A stretch of DNA of 48,000 bases, from NCBI GenBank assembly GCA_036514995.1, contig DATBWB010000013.1, forward strand, positions 1 to 48,000, written 5' to 3'. The notes under the pieces are model-generated. The model was not told the origin of the DNA, ran no database searches, and saw only the letters and a program-made list of their open reading frames with translations. Position 1 is the first letter of the stretch. Every line of letters starts with the position of its first letter. Positions 36,295 to 45,448 of the stretch are shown here, one piece after another. The translations under genes were made by a program, and so were the position numbers. The DNA comes from Candidatus Acidiferrales bacterium (GTDB lineage Bacteria > Acidobacteriota > Terriglobia > Acidiferrales > DATBWB01).

Positions 36295-36651
36295 TCAGGC
36301 AGGAAGGTTAGGCTCGGTATGGCCCCAAACTTTCTTGATGGGCTGGGTGCAGCGCACCGCCCACTCGAGCACTTCGGCGTCGCGTTCGGGGAGGCTGAGC
36401 AGCTCGAGCACGGTGAGCTCGGCTTCGCGGTTGCTCAAAAGGTTCAGCACAAAAATGGCTTCCCCGACGATCACCCGCTGGGACAACCCGATGCGGGCAA
36501 GGCGCGGCCCGTCGAGCATCGCGTAAGTGTCCTCGCTGAAGTCTCGCCCCTCGGCGTTGACGCCGAAGACGCGCACCGGAATGACCAGCCGGGCGACCGG
36601 GCTCGTCGGAGCTTGCTCGAAGGTTGCGTCGCGTTTGGTCGTCGCCGCCAT
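36295..36651 (-). CDS. PilZ-like protein, possibly degenerate
   Basis: 118 residues. The start of the fold, ARLVIPVRVFGVNAEGRDFSED, resembles PilZ-type domains (R...PV.V.G....G..F.E). The RxxxR and (D/N)xSxxG c-di-GMP-binding motifs are not clearly complete, so ligand binding is doubtful. No signal or membrane segment is seen. It is upstream of the foldase gene on the same strand, 185 bp apart. I hold the assignment only moderately. Confidence 0.45.
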   Translation of the reverse strand: MAATTKRDATFEQAPTSPVARLVIPVRVFGVNAEGRDFSEDTYAMLDGPRLARIGLSQRVIVGEAIFVLNLLSNREAELTVLELLSLPERDAEVLEWAVRCTQPIKKVWGHTEPNLPA

Positions 36652-37126
36652 GGTCGTTGCCCTTCACTTACTAGGAACACGCCTTTCAGGCCCGAGTTGC
36701 TCAACTCGAAAAATTTCCCGGGATGGGGGCGGTGCATTTCCACCGGTACCGAAGGCAGGAAAGGACTACCGGCGGCCGTCAGGGGGAAAGGGGAGCGGAT
36801 GGAAGTTACTTCGCTTCGTCCACAATCGCTACCACAATTTTCTCGACCTCGGCGGCGATGGGCTCGATGCCCGCATTCGGATAGAGCGCGCTCATCGAGG
36901 TGGGCAACAACGCGCTAAGGTAGGAGGCGCAGTTGCCGGGGGTGTCTCGTCAGACAGGGAACCATTCTGCGCCGACGTTTGTTGCGGCGGGCTGGGTGGC
37001 TCCCGGCGAGCTTCCCTTGATTCTGCTGGGTGCCTTGGCAGGACGCCACCTCGGCGAGTCCGGGGGGATTTTCCCCTCGGCTCACCGTCTGGGCCGCTCG
37101 GGAGAAGGGATAGCCTGGCAAGACCC
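36652..37126. other. 475-bp region without a convincing gene
   Basis: No ORF with family similarity is visible. On the minus strand, 36951-36806 is open and ends in a plausible peptide (ALYPNAGIEPIAAEVEKIV ... DEAK then TAA), but it has no good start or ribosome-binding site. It could be a gene remnant. The rest shows no strong structure. Confidence 0.5.
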
Positions 37127-37201
37127 TGGTGCCGGCGGTGGGACTCGAACCCACGACCTAGGGATTATGAGACCCTCGCTCTACCTCTGAGCTACGCCGG
37201 C
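37127..37201 (-). tRNA. tRNA with CAU anticodon (elongator Met, or Ile2)
   Basis: On the minus strand the cloverleaf is complete. The acceptor is GCCGGCG/CGCCGGC, the D-arm GCTC-AGAGGTA-GAGC, the anticodon loop CTCATAA, the variable loop AGGTC and the T-arm GTGGG-TTCGAGT-CCCAC. The discriminator is A and CCA is encoded. The anticodon is CAU. A G1-C72 pair and the shifted G/C run in the anticodon stem exclude initiator tRNA. Elongator Met is the default reading; tRNA-Ile2, whose C34 is converted to lysidine by TilS (gene at 38.5 kb), cannot be excluded. Positions 31 and 39 form a T-T mismatch. Confidence 0.95.
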
Positions 37202-37211
37202 ACCTTGAGGC

Positions 37212-37240
37212 ATAGTAGGGGAGGCCAAAAAGAGTGTCAA
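37212..37240 (-). promoter_or_regulatory. Strong promoter for the tRNA gene
   Basis: On the minus strand TTGACA (37240-37235), exactly 17 bp, TACTAT (37217-37212). It lies 10 bp before the tRNA 5' end. Confidence 0.85.
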
Positions 37241-37485
37241 GGCAAGCAGGGAAGGAAGCCCTGCCCACCATGCATCTTTTTTGTTTTCTTGCTATTTGAG
37301 GTGAGCGCCAGGAAGATGGCCGCGGCTGCAAACCACCATTACCTTCTTACTGGTACTTGGGTTCCATTGACCTGCTTGGAGGGCAAAGATAAATTGGCTG
37401 GCGAAGCAAGCGCCGCACCCCGGTAGGTCGGGGTCAGGGCCCGGCCCAAACGTGGCGCCTGGACAGATCGGGGGAACTCAAGCAC

Positions 37486-37926
37486 ATGAGCCGTGAACTA
37501 GCAGCCGGACTTAACCAAGCGAACCTGATGGCCGCAATCGTCCTTGTGTTTTCCATCGGGATGGCGATGCAGTTCTTTGTCCACTACTGCCGGTCGCTGC
37601 TGGTGGTAGGGGGCAAGCTGCCGTTGTCTGTCCGGGTCCGCGAAGCGCTTCAAATCAGGGATGAGCAGCTCACCCCGGCCGATTGCAAGCGCGTCTGGAA
37701 ATTGGCGGAACTATGTCCGGAGATGGAGCGTCGCTCGCGCCAGCTCAGCATGATTTGGGCCTATTCCTTCCTGCTGTGGCTCTTCCAGACCCTCTCCAGT
37801 TGGGCCGCGGCAAGCGTGAGCAAGTGGTTTGAGGCTGAACAGCAATCGTGCGCCCGCTTTGTAGCGGTGGTTCTTGACCGGCGCATGGCGCACACGCAGT
37901 CCTTGTTCAAGCAAAATTCCTACTGA
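37486..37926 (+). CDS. Membrane-anchored hypothetical protein
   Basis: 146 residues with one clear transmembrane helix (about 14-34) and a second hydrophobic stretch at about 88-105. It shows no recognised domain. The region between is basic and helical (RVREALQIRDEQLTPADC). The upstream gap contains a palindrome of the CCCCGGT/TCGGGG type at 37418-37436. It is convergent with the Clp-N gene, 44 bp apart. Confidence 0.55.
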   Translation: MSRELAAGLNQANLMAAIVLVFSIGMAMQFFVHYCRSLLVVGGKLPLSVRVREALQIRDEQLTPADCKRVWKLAELCPEMERRSRQLSMIWAYSFLLWLFQTLSSWAAASVSKWFEAEQQSCARFVAVVLDRRMAHTQSLFKQNSY

Positions 37927-37970
37927 TTGGCCTCCGGCAGCAAGCGATGGCGCCGTGGCGACACCTGTTC

Positions 37971-38504
37971 TCAGCGGCCGAGCGGCTCGCCGCCCACCGC
38001 GCCACTGACAGCCCCCGGCGCCGGGCGGCTCAAACGCGCCAACACGACCTCAACGGTCATGCCGGCTTCGGCGAGGAGCTTGGCTGCCAGAGAAGCTCCG
38101 TCCCGCAGGGTAGCCAGGAGGAGGTGGAGCGGCTCCGAGGTGAGCGAGCCCGCCGACCGAGCTTCTTCGTCGGTGCGACGAAGCAGCCGCGCCGCCTCTT
38201 CGGAAAGGCGCATTTCCGTTTCGTCCGACGGCTCGGGCTGGAGCCGGCCGCTCCACTCTTCTTTCAGTCGCCGTCGCACCCCATGCGGCGTCAATTTCCC
38301 TTGAGAGAGCTCGCTCATTTTCTCGGTGTCTTCCTGCACGATGCCAAAAAGCAGGTGGCCGGCCTCAATCGTACCGGTCACCAGAAAGCGGGCCTCATAG
38401 TCGGCAATCACAAGCGCCCGCCGCAGGCGCTCGCTGAAGCGCTCAAACGCAATGGGCGCCCCGGCTGCGGGTTGATTCGCTCCGGCTGGAGAAGTTCCGC
38501 TCAC
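37971..38504 (-). CDS. Stand-alone Clp N-terminal-domain protein
   Basis: 177 residues from a GTG start. The product carries the double helical repeat of ClpA/ClpC N-domains: FERFSERLRRALVIADYEA, EAGHLLFGIVQEDTE, SEEAARLLRRTDEEA and SEPLHLLLATLRD. There is no AAA+ module. Proteins of this kind are thought to act as adaptors or decoys for Clp unfoldases, but the partner here is unknown. The gene is divergent from tilS, the two starts being 46 bp apart, so they may share a regulatory region. Confidence 0.82.
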   Translation of the reverse strand: MSGTSPAGANQPAAGAPIAFERFSERLRRALVIADYEARFLVTGTIEAGHLLFGIVQEDTEKMSELSQGKLTPHGVRRRLKEEWSGRLQPEPSDETEMRLSEEAARLLRRTDEEARSAGSLTSEPLHLLLATLRDGASLAAKLLAEAGMTVEVVLARLSRPAPGAVSGAVGGEPLGR

Positions 38505-38550
38505 GGTCGCATTGCTCCGTCAGAATTGGCTTGCTACCATTATCGTCGGG

Positions 38551-39978
38551 ATGGGTGACCTGCGCAGCAAGATTCTCTCGACCATTCGCCGGTACGGAAT
38601 GTTTCATCCCGGCGATCGCGTGGGGGTGGCTGTCTCCGGCGGCGCTGACTCGGTCAGCCTGCTGCGCCTCCTGGAGAGCCTGCGCCAGCCGCTTGGGATC
38701 AACCTGCTTGTCCTTCACCTGAACCACCAGCTTCGCGGTGAAGCTTCAGACGAGGACGAAGAGTTTGTCGCCCGCCTGGCCAAAGAGTTCGACCTTGAGA
38801 TGGTTTGCCGTCGGGCTCAAGTTCGCGCGTACGCCGAAAAGGAACGGCTCAACTTGGAAGAGGCTGGCCGGCGGCTGCGGGCCAAGTTTTTTGAAAGCCT
38901 CACGGGCAGCGGTCGGGTGGATCGTATCGCGGTAGGCCACACTGCCGACGACCAAGCGGAGACGGTGCTGGCTCGCCTGCTGCGCGGCTCGGGAACAAAA
39001 GGGCTGGCGGGCATCCATCCGGTGGTGGGCCGAATTGTTCGGCCGCTCCTTGAGGTTCGCCGCGCGGAATTGCGAACTTATCTCGCCGCGCTCGGCCAGA
39101 AATGGCGCGAGGACCCGACGAACCTGGACACGCGCCGGCTGCGCAATCGCCTCCGGCTTGAGCTCTTGCCTCAACTCGAACGTAGCTACAACCGGCGGAT
39201 TGTGTCCCTGCTCGGCAATCTCGCTGAGCGAGCTCGGGGGGAGGAGGCCTTTTGGTCGGCCTTGGCCAAGGGGGAACTCAACCGGATTCTGCGGCCCCAT
39301 CAAGATGGCATCGAAGTGGAAGTGGCGGATCTGCTGAGCGGGGGAACGGTCGGGCTCGAATCCGGCGAGGCCCGACGGGCCCTCGCCCGACGGTTAATCC
39401 GCGGCCTGCTCGAAGCGGTGCGGGGCGATTTGCGCCGTATTACCGGCACGCATGTCGAGCAGGTGCTTCGCTTGGCGGAAAGTCGGGCGGGAGCGGGCCG
39501 GCTGGAGGTGCCCGGAGTGCGATGCGACCGTTCCCAGAGCCGCCTCTACTTGAGAAAAAGCGACCGGGCAGAAAGCACGCAAAGCCGGGAAAGCTTTTCC
39601 TATCCAGCGCCTCTGCCGGGTACTGTTACCTTAAAGGAAATCGGCCGGCGCCTAACGCTTAAATTCATTGACGTTAGAGACTTAGAGCGGGGTTATAATG
39701 CCGAATGGATGGTTTTGGACGCTGACCGGGTGGCAGATGAGCTGCTCATTCGGAATTGGCGGCCGGGGGATGCTTATCGGCCCTGCGGGGCGCGGCGAAC
39801 CAAGAAGCTCAAGACGCTGTTCGCCGAGCGAGGCATCCCCAACCGCGAGCGGGCGGGTTGGCCGGTGCTGCTGGCGGGCAACGAGATCATCTGGGCCCGT
39901 GGTTTTCCTGTGGCGGAGGCGGTGGCCGTCACCGCCGCCACACGCCGGGCGTTGTTGATTGAGGAAGGAACTCTTTGA
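38551..39978 (+). CDS. tilS: tRNA(Ile)-lysidine synthase
   Basis: TilS ligates lysine to C34 of tRNA-Ile(CAU), changing its decoding from AUG to AUA. The 475-residue product has the N-type PP-loop VAVSGGADSVSLLRLL, LHLNHQLRGEAS, VGHTADDQAETVLARLLRG, the RPLLEVRRAELRTYL block and the C-terminal TilS domain (NWRPGDAYRPCGARRTKK and LFAERGIPNRER). The ATG at 38551 is closest to the family start; an in-frame TTG at 38512 would add 13 residues. A weak promoter (TTGCTC, 17 bp, TACCAT at 38535-38540) lies just upstream. Its TGA overlaps the TTG start of the hpt-like gene. tilS-hpt-ftsH is a conserved order. Confidence 0.95.
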   Translation: MGDLRSKILSTIRRYGMFHPGDRVGVAVSGGADSVSLLRLLESLRQPLGINLLVLHLNHQLRGEASDEDEEFVARLAKEFDLEMVCRRAQVRAYAEKERLNLEEAGRRLRAKFFESLTGSGRVDRIAVGHTADDQAETVLARLLRGSGTKGLAGIHPVVGRIVRPLLEVRRAELRTYLAALGQKWREDPTNLDTRRLRNRLRLELLPQLERSYNRRIVSLLGNLAERARGEEAFWSALAKGELNRILRPHQDGIEVEVADLLSGGTVGLESGEARRALARRLIRGLLEAVRGDLRRITGTHVEQVLRLAESRAGAGRLEVPGVRCDRSQSRLYLRKSDRAESTQSRESFSYPAPLPGTVTLKEIGRRLTLKFIDVRDLERGYNAEWMVLDADRVADELLIRNWRPGDAYRPCGARRTKKLKTLFAERGIPNRERAGWPVLLAGNEIIWARGFPVAEAVAVTAATRRALLIEEGTL

Positions 39979-40523
39979 AACACAAACTGGAGGTGTTCTA
40001 CAGCGAGAGCCAAATCGCGGCGCGGGTCAGCGAACTGGGGGAACAGGTTTCGCGCGACTATGGCGAGCAGCCGGTGGACGTGGTGGCCGTCCTCGACCAG
40101 GCATTCATTTTTGCCTCCGACCTGGTGCGTAGAATTCGCTGTCCGGTGCGGGTCCATTTCTTGCGCGCCGACACACGCAAGGTGGCGGCTGGCGGCCAAG
40201 CCGAGGTGAAAGAAATCTTCTTCTGGCCGGAAATTCGTGCGGCCGGAAAGAACATCCTGCTGGTGGAGGGCGTATTGCATACCGGCATCACACTGGACTT
40301 TGTGACGCGCCGGTTGCAACTGGGCCAGCCGCAAAGCTTGCGCACAGCGGTGCTGCTGCATCGCCCCGAAGCGCAGCGGGTGGAGATTAAGCCTGATTAC
40401 TTTGGCTTTCTGGTGGCATCTAATGTGGTAGTGGGCTACGGGCTCGATTGGGAAGGCCAGTATGCCAATCTGTCGTATCTGGCCAAGTTCGATCGCCCCG
40501 CGCCCATGATGGGGGAAGGGTGA
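39975..40523 (+). CDS. Hypoxanthine phosphoribosyltransferase-like protein with altered substrate loops
   Basis: 182 residues from a TTG start overlapping the tilS stop (TTGA). The fold and C-terminal signature of HPRT are clear: DYFGFLV, VVGYGLDWEGQYANLSYLAKFD and a central ILLVE strand. Two substrate loops differ from active HPRT. The pyrophosphate loop, normally LKGA or LKGG, is LDQA (residues 40-43). The PRPP loop, normally VEDIIDTG-T, is VEGVLHTGIT, with G99 and H102 in place of the two aspartates. Purine salvage activity is therefore doubtful. The position between tilS and ftsH is the standard place of hpt, so orthology is likely even if catalysis is lost. Confidence 0.82.
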   Translation: MKHKLEVFYSESQIAARVSELGEQVSRDYGEQPVDVVAVLDQAFIFASDLVRRIRCPVRVHFLRADTRKVAAGGQAEVKEIFFWPEIRAAGKNILLVEGVLHTGITLDFVTRRLQLGQPQSLRTAVLLHRPEAQRVEIKPDYFGFLVASNVVVGYGLDWEGQYANLSYLAKFDRPAPMMGEG

Positions 40524-40572
40524 AGAGTGAACCTGGCCGGGAGTCAACGGAAGCGGGAAGGGAGATAGGGAC

Positions 40573-42501
<1,929 letters not shown>

Positions 42502-42613
42502 TGACTACAAAAACTCGCTCAGCCACCGCGGTGCCGATAGCAGACAAGTTCTTGCTCGTTCATTGAGCCAAGCTGTAGCGAGCTTGGCGTACAAAGGGGA
42601 TCGAACCCCCGCC

Positions 42614-42660
42614 AAAGGTCCCCGATTCCGACATCCGGGATCGGGGGCCTTTTGTTTCTG
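42614..42660 (+). terminator. Rho-independent terminator between ftsH and folP
   Basis: A 17-bp stem with two G-U pairs: AAAGGTCCCCGATTCCG (42614-42630), loop ACATC, CGGGATCGGGGGCCTTT (42636-42652), then TGTTTCTG. Its A-run makes it usable in both directions. The CCCCGAT/ATCGGGG core equals the arms of the 23-nt element. Confidence 0.85.
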
Positions 42661-42766
42661 CCGGTCTTTCGGACCTCAAGGACAGCTCCTCGCATCGTCG
42701 GGAAATCAGCATCCCTCGCCCGAGACGCTTGCCCCGCCTCAGCGGGAGCGATAGCATGGCGTTCTG

Positions 42767-43624
42767 ATGGTTCAGCGGAAGCGGTTTCGGTTGAAGTTGC
42801 CTTCGCGCACGCTCGTGCTCGGCGAACGCACATTGATCATGGGTGCGGTCAACGTGACCCCGGATTCCTTCTCCGACGGCGGCATGTTCCTCTCACCGGA
42901 AGCAGCCGTGAATCACGCCCTTGAAATGGAGCAGGCCGGCGCCGACATCGTTGACATTGGTGGCGAATCCACTCGCCCGGGGTCCGAGTTTCTACCGGTG
43001 GAAGAAGAATGGCGGCGTCTGCGGCCGGTGCTCGAAGGCCTGAAAGGGAAGTTGCGGATCCCCATTTCGGTGGACACGTATAAATCCACGGTAGCGGCGG
43101 CGGCGCTCGAGGCCGGCGCGGAGATCATCAACGATGTAAGCGGGCTGCGGCTGGACGGGCAATTGGCCAGCGTTGCTGCTCGCTTTCGCGCCGGGCTCAT
43201 CCTGATGCAGATGCGCGGCACGCCGAAGACGATGCAGAAAAAGCCCTTCGCCCGGAATGTGCTCGAAGACGTGCGGCAGGGCCTCAAACAATCGGTTGCG
43301 AGGGCGCTGGCCGCCGGCGTCCGGCGGTCCCGGATCATCCTTGACCCGGGGATCGGCTTTGGCAAGTCGGTTGAGCAAAATTGCGAGTTGATTCGGGAGC
43401 TCGAACAAATCGCCGCGCTTGGTTTCCCTGTGCTGATCGGCACTTCGCGGAAAAGCTTTATTGGCAAATTGCTGGACGATGCCCCTGCCGACCGGCGCCA
43501 GTGGGGCACCGCCGCCACCGTCGCCGCCTCAGTCCTTTCCGGCGCTCATATCGTCCGCGTCCACGACGTGCGCGAGATGCGCGATGTGGTTCGCCTCGCC
43601 GACGCCATTCTCGGAAGGTCGTGA
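42767..43624 (+). CDS. folP: Dihydropteroate synthase
   Basis: FolP condenses p-aminobenzoate with the pterin pyrophosphate in folate synthesis and is the sulfonamide target. The 285-residue product has both classic signatures: MGAVNVTPDSFSDGG and DIGGESTRPGSEF. It also has IINDVSGL, the LILMQMRGTP block, LDPGIGFGKSVEQN, GTSRKSFIG and the final HIVRVHDV. The ATG follows a short basic start (MVQRKRFRLKL). With folC at 13.1 kb it gives two folate steps in the window. It lies between ftsH and the dacA operon, as in several phyla. Confidence 0.95.
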   Translation: MVQRKRFRLKLPSRTLVLGERTLIMGAVNVTPDSFSDGGMFLSPEAAVNHALEMEQAGADIVDIGGESTRPGSEFLPVEEEWRRLRPVLEGLKGKLRIPISVDTYKSTVAAAALEAGAEIINDVSGLRLDGQLASVAARFRAGLILMQMRGTPKTMQKKPFARNVLEDVRQGLKQSVARALAAGVRRSRIILDPGIGFGKSVEQNCELIRELEQIAALGFPVLIGTSRKSFIGKLLDDAPADRRQWGTAATVAASVLSGAHIVRVHDVREMRDVVRLADAILGRS

Positions 43625-43748
43625 AACCACGGATAAACACAGATGGACACAGATGAGAAGCCGGAAGAGCTGGGCTCGAAAGACTGCCCTTCCCTTCTGT
43701 CATTTTCCTCCTCCAGTGTTTATCTGTGTTCATCTGTGGTTCCGTGGT
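43625..43748. repeat. 124-bp imperfect inverted repeat (ACACAGATG family)
   Basis: CCACGGATAAACACAGAT with further CACAGATG words at 43627-43656 face TTTATCTGTGTTCATCTGTGG and CCGTGG at 43720-43748. The arms carry repeated ACACAGAT words and are about 60 bp apart. I recall closely similar intergenic sequences from many unrelated bacterial genomes. Confidence 0.85.
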
Positions 43749-43810
43749 CTGACAAGACCGGTCTTGCCGTCGGGAGTTGGGTGGGGTAACTTTATCTGCT
43801 CGAGGTGAAG

Positions 43811-44686
43811 ATGCCGGCTTTGGCCTTGCCCTGGGGGTCGTTCCCGCGGCTTACTGCGGCGGCGATCTTTGACATTCTGATCGTTGCCGTCATCATCTAC
43901 TATTTTCTTCACCTGATCCAGGGCACCCGCGCCATCCAGATGCTGCTGGGCGTCGGGCTGGTGGTTGTCTTCTATTACGCCTCCCGGTGGGGCCGCCTGG
44001 AAACGGTTCAGTGGCTGCTCACCAACGTTTTGCCCTATTTTGTCTTTGCGCTCATCGTCGTGTTCCAGGCGGAGATTCGCCGCGCTCTTGCCCGCATGGG
44101 ACAGAATCCTTTCTGGCGGCACTTCTCCGCGCAGCAACCCACCGAGAGTTACGACGACGTCATCCTGGCGGCCAGCTACCTCGCGCAGAATCGCACCGGG
44201 GCGCTGATGGTGATCGAGCGCGACATGGGCCTGAAAACTTACGTGGAATCGGGCGTTGGTCTCGACGCCTTGCTCAGCTACGATCTCCTCATCTCCATCT
44301 TTCGGCCAGAATCACCGCTGCACGACGGGGCAGCGATCATCCAGCGCGACCGGGTGGCCGCCGCGGCATGCTTCCTGCCGCTCTCGCTCAACCCGGTGCT
44401 TTCGACCCAGCTCGGAACCCGTCATCGCGCCGCGATCGGGGTGACCGAAGAAACCGATGCCGTCACTGTCGTCATTTCCGAACAGACCGGCCTGATCAGC
44501 CTTTGCTTAGGCGGCACAATCGAGATCGGCTTGAGCCCGGAGCGATTGGCCGACCGGCTGGCGGAACTTCTGCAAGGGCCTCGGCCGCGGGTGGGATGGC
44601 CTTCCCCTTCGGCGGTGGCGGGAGCCGCCACGGAAAGCTCGCCGCCAGCGAGTTCCGGGCCGTCCTCTGAGGACGGAGCACGATGA
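43811..44686 (+). CDS. dacA: Diadenylate cyclase (CdaA type)
   Basis: DacA makes cyclic di-AMP from two ATP. The 291-residue product has three N-terminal membrane helices (about 18-38, 42-58 and 68-85) and a DAC domain with the catalytic motifs LHDGAAII and RHRAAIG. The C-terminal tail is Ser/Pro-rich. The ATG at 43811 is supported by GAGGTGA; a GTG at 43805 lies inside that site and would add two residues. The dacA-cdaR-glmM order is the conserved operon, in which CdaR modulates the cyclase and GlmM can bind it. The stop overlaps cdaR by four bases (ATGA). Confidence 0.95.
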   Translation: MPALALPWGSFPRLTAAAIFDILIVAVIIYYFLHLIQGTRAIQMLLGVGLVVVFYYASRWGRLETVQWLLTNVLPYFVFALIVVFQAEIRRALARMGQNPFWRHFSAQQPTESYDDVILAASYLAQNRTGALMVIERDMGLKTYVESGVGLDALLSYDLLISIFRPESPLHDGAAIIQRDRVAAAACFLPLSLNPVLSTQLGTRHRAAIGVTEETDAVTVVISEQTGLISLCLGGTIEIGLSPERLADRLAELLQGPRPRVGWPSPSAVAGAATESSPPASSGPSSEDGAR

Positions 44687-45075
44687 ATTTTCTGCGTCGC
44701 TATCTCCTGCACAACTTGTGGCTGAAGCTCCTCGCCCTGGTGCTGGCCTTTTTGCTCTGGTCAGCGGTGACGGGCGAACCGCCGGCGGAGGTGGGTTACG
44801 CCGTGCCGCTCGAGCTGCGCAATGTGCCGGCGAACCTCGAAGTGAGCGGAGATGTTCCCGCGACCATCCGCGTCTGGTTGCGCGGCTCGGCGCCGCTGGT
44901 GCGGCGGCTCGTTCCGGCTGACATTGTGGTAGCGATCGATCTGCTCGGGCGCCGGGCCGGCGAACATGTCTTTCCGTTGAAACCAGGCGACATTGAAGTG
45001 CCCTACGGCACGCGGGTCGTCCGACTGTCTCCCTCCGAGGTTCGCCTTCGTCTCATTCGCCGGCCGGACCCTTAG
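44683..45075 (+). CDS. cdaR: YbbR-domain protein CdaR, single-domain form
   Basis: CdaR is a membrane-anchored extracytoplasmic regulator of DacA in Firmicutes. This form has 130 residues: an N-terminal anchor (NLWLKLLALVLAFLLWSAVTG), where WLKLLALVLAFLLW is the classical YbbR start, and a single YbbR repeat (VPLELRNVPANLEVSG ... VRLSPSEVRLRLI). Bacillus CdaR has four repeats, so the sensor part is much shorter. Translation is coupled to dacA. It is separated from glmM by 373 bp, more than in the Firmicutes operon. Confidence 0.9.
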   Translation: MNFLRRYLLHNLWLKLLALVLAFLLWSAVTGEPPAEVGYAVPLELRNVPANLEVSGDVPATIRVWLRGSAPLVRRLVPADIVVAIDLLGRRAGEHVFPLKPGDIEVPYGTRVVRLSPSEVRLRLIRRPDP

Positions 45076-45448
45076 CCGGTGGCGGGATTCATCCCGGCAT
45101 GCATGTTGTGAGGAGTGACGCGCCTTAACGTGTCATCCATATCGTCCTGAAGGCGAACATTCCCAACAAAAACCCGACAGTCCGACGTCCGGGTGGGCGT
45201 CGGCATCTCTGCCGGGCTCGCCTGAGGAAAGCCGTGCGCTATTTTTAATTGCGTTGTTCGGAGCCTTCGGGACCAGGCGGGCAAGCCTGCGCAAGCGGTG
45301 ATAGAACGAATTTTTTCCGACGGCGAAAGTTAGAAAGGTAATAAAATGGCCGGTTCGAATGAAGGCGCCGTGCGCAGCTCGGCTGGGGCACGGGGCAGCT
45401 TGTTCCTTGGGCGACGGGCCGCGGACGTTTGAGCGGCGGACTCTTCTC
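45076..45448. other. 373-bp gap between cdaR and glmM
   Basis: Holds the palindrome CGGGAT-TC-ATCCCG (45083-45096) and further G/C-rich inverted words around 45166-45206. A TAATAA lies at 45340-45345 that may serve as the -10 box for glmM, without a clear -35. No riboswitch consensus was recognised and no ORF here is convincing. Confidence 0.5.

Noticed and set aside
36527-37426. A 299-codon plus-strand open frame over the tRNA region
   Set aside because: It reads WDSNPRP ... ETLALPLSYAG, the well-known false translation of the reverse complement of a tRNA gene; the real feature is the minus-strand tRNA.
42586-42614. A tRNA T-arm-like sequence (GGGGATCGAACCCC) after ftsH
   Set aside because: The loop has six instead of seven bases when the stem is paired fully, no other tRNA arm is found on either side, and the terminator begins immediately after it.
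45072-45284. A 70-codon minus-strand ORF in the cdaR-glmM gap
   Set aside because: No ribosome-binding site and no domain; it overlaps a palindrome-rich gap.
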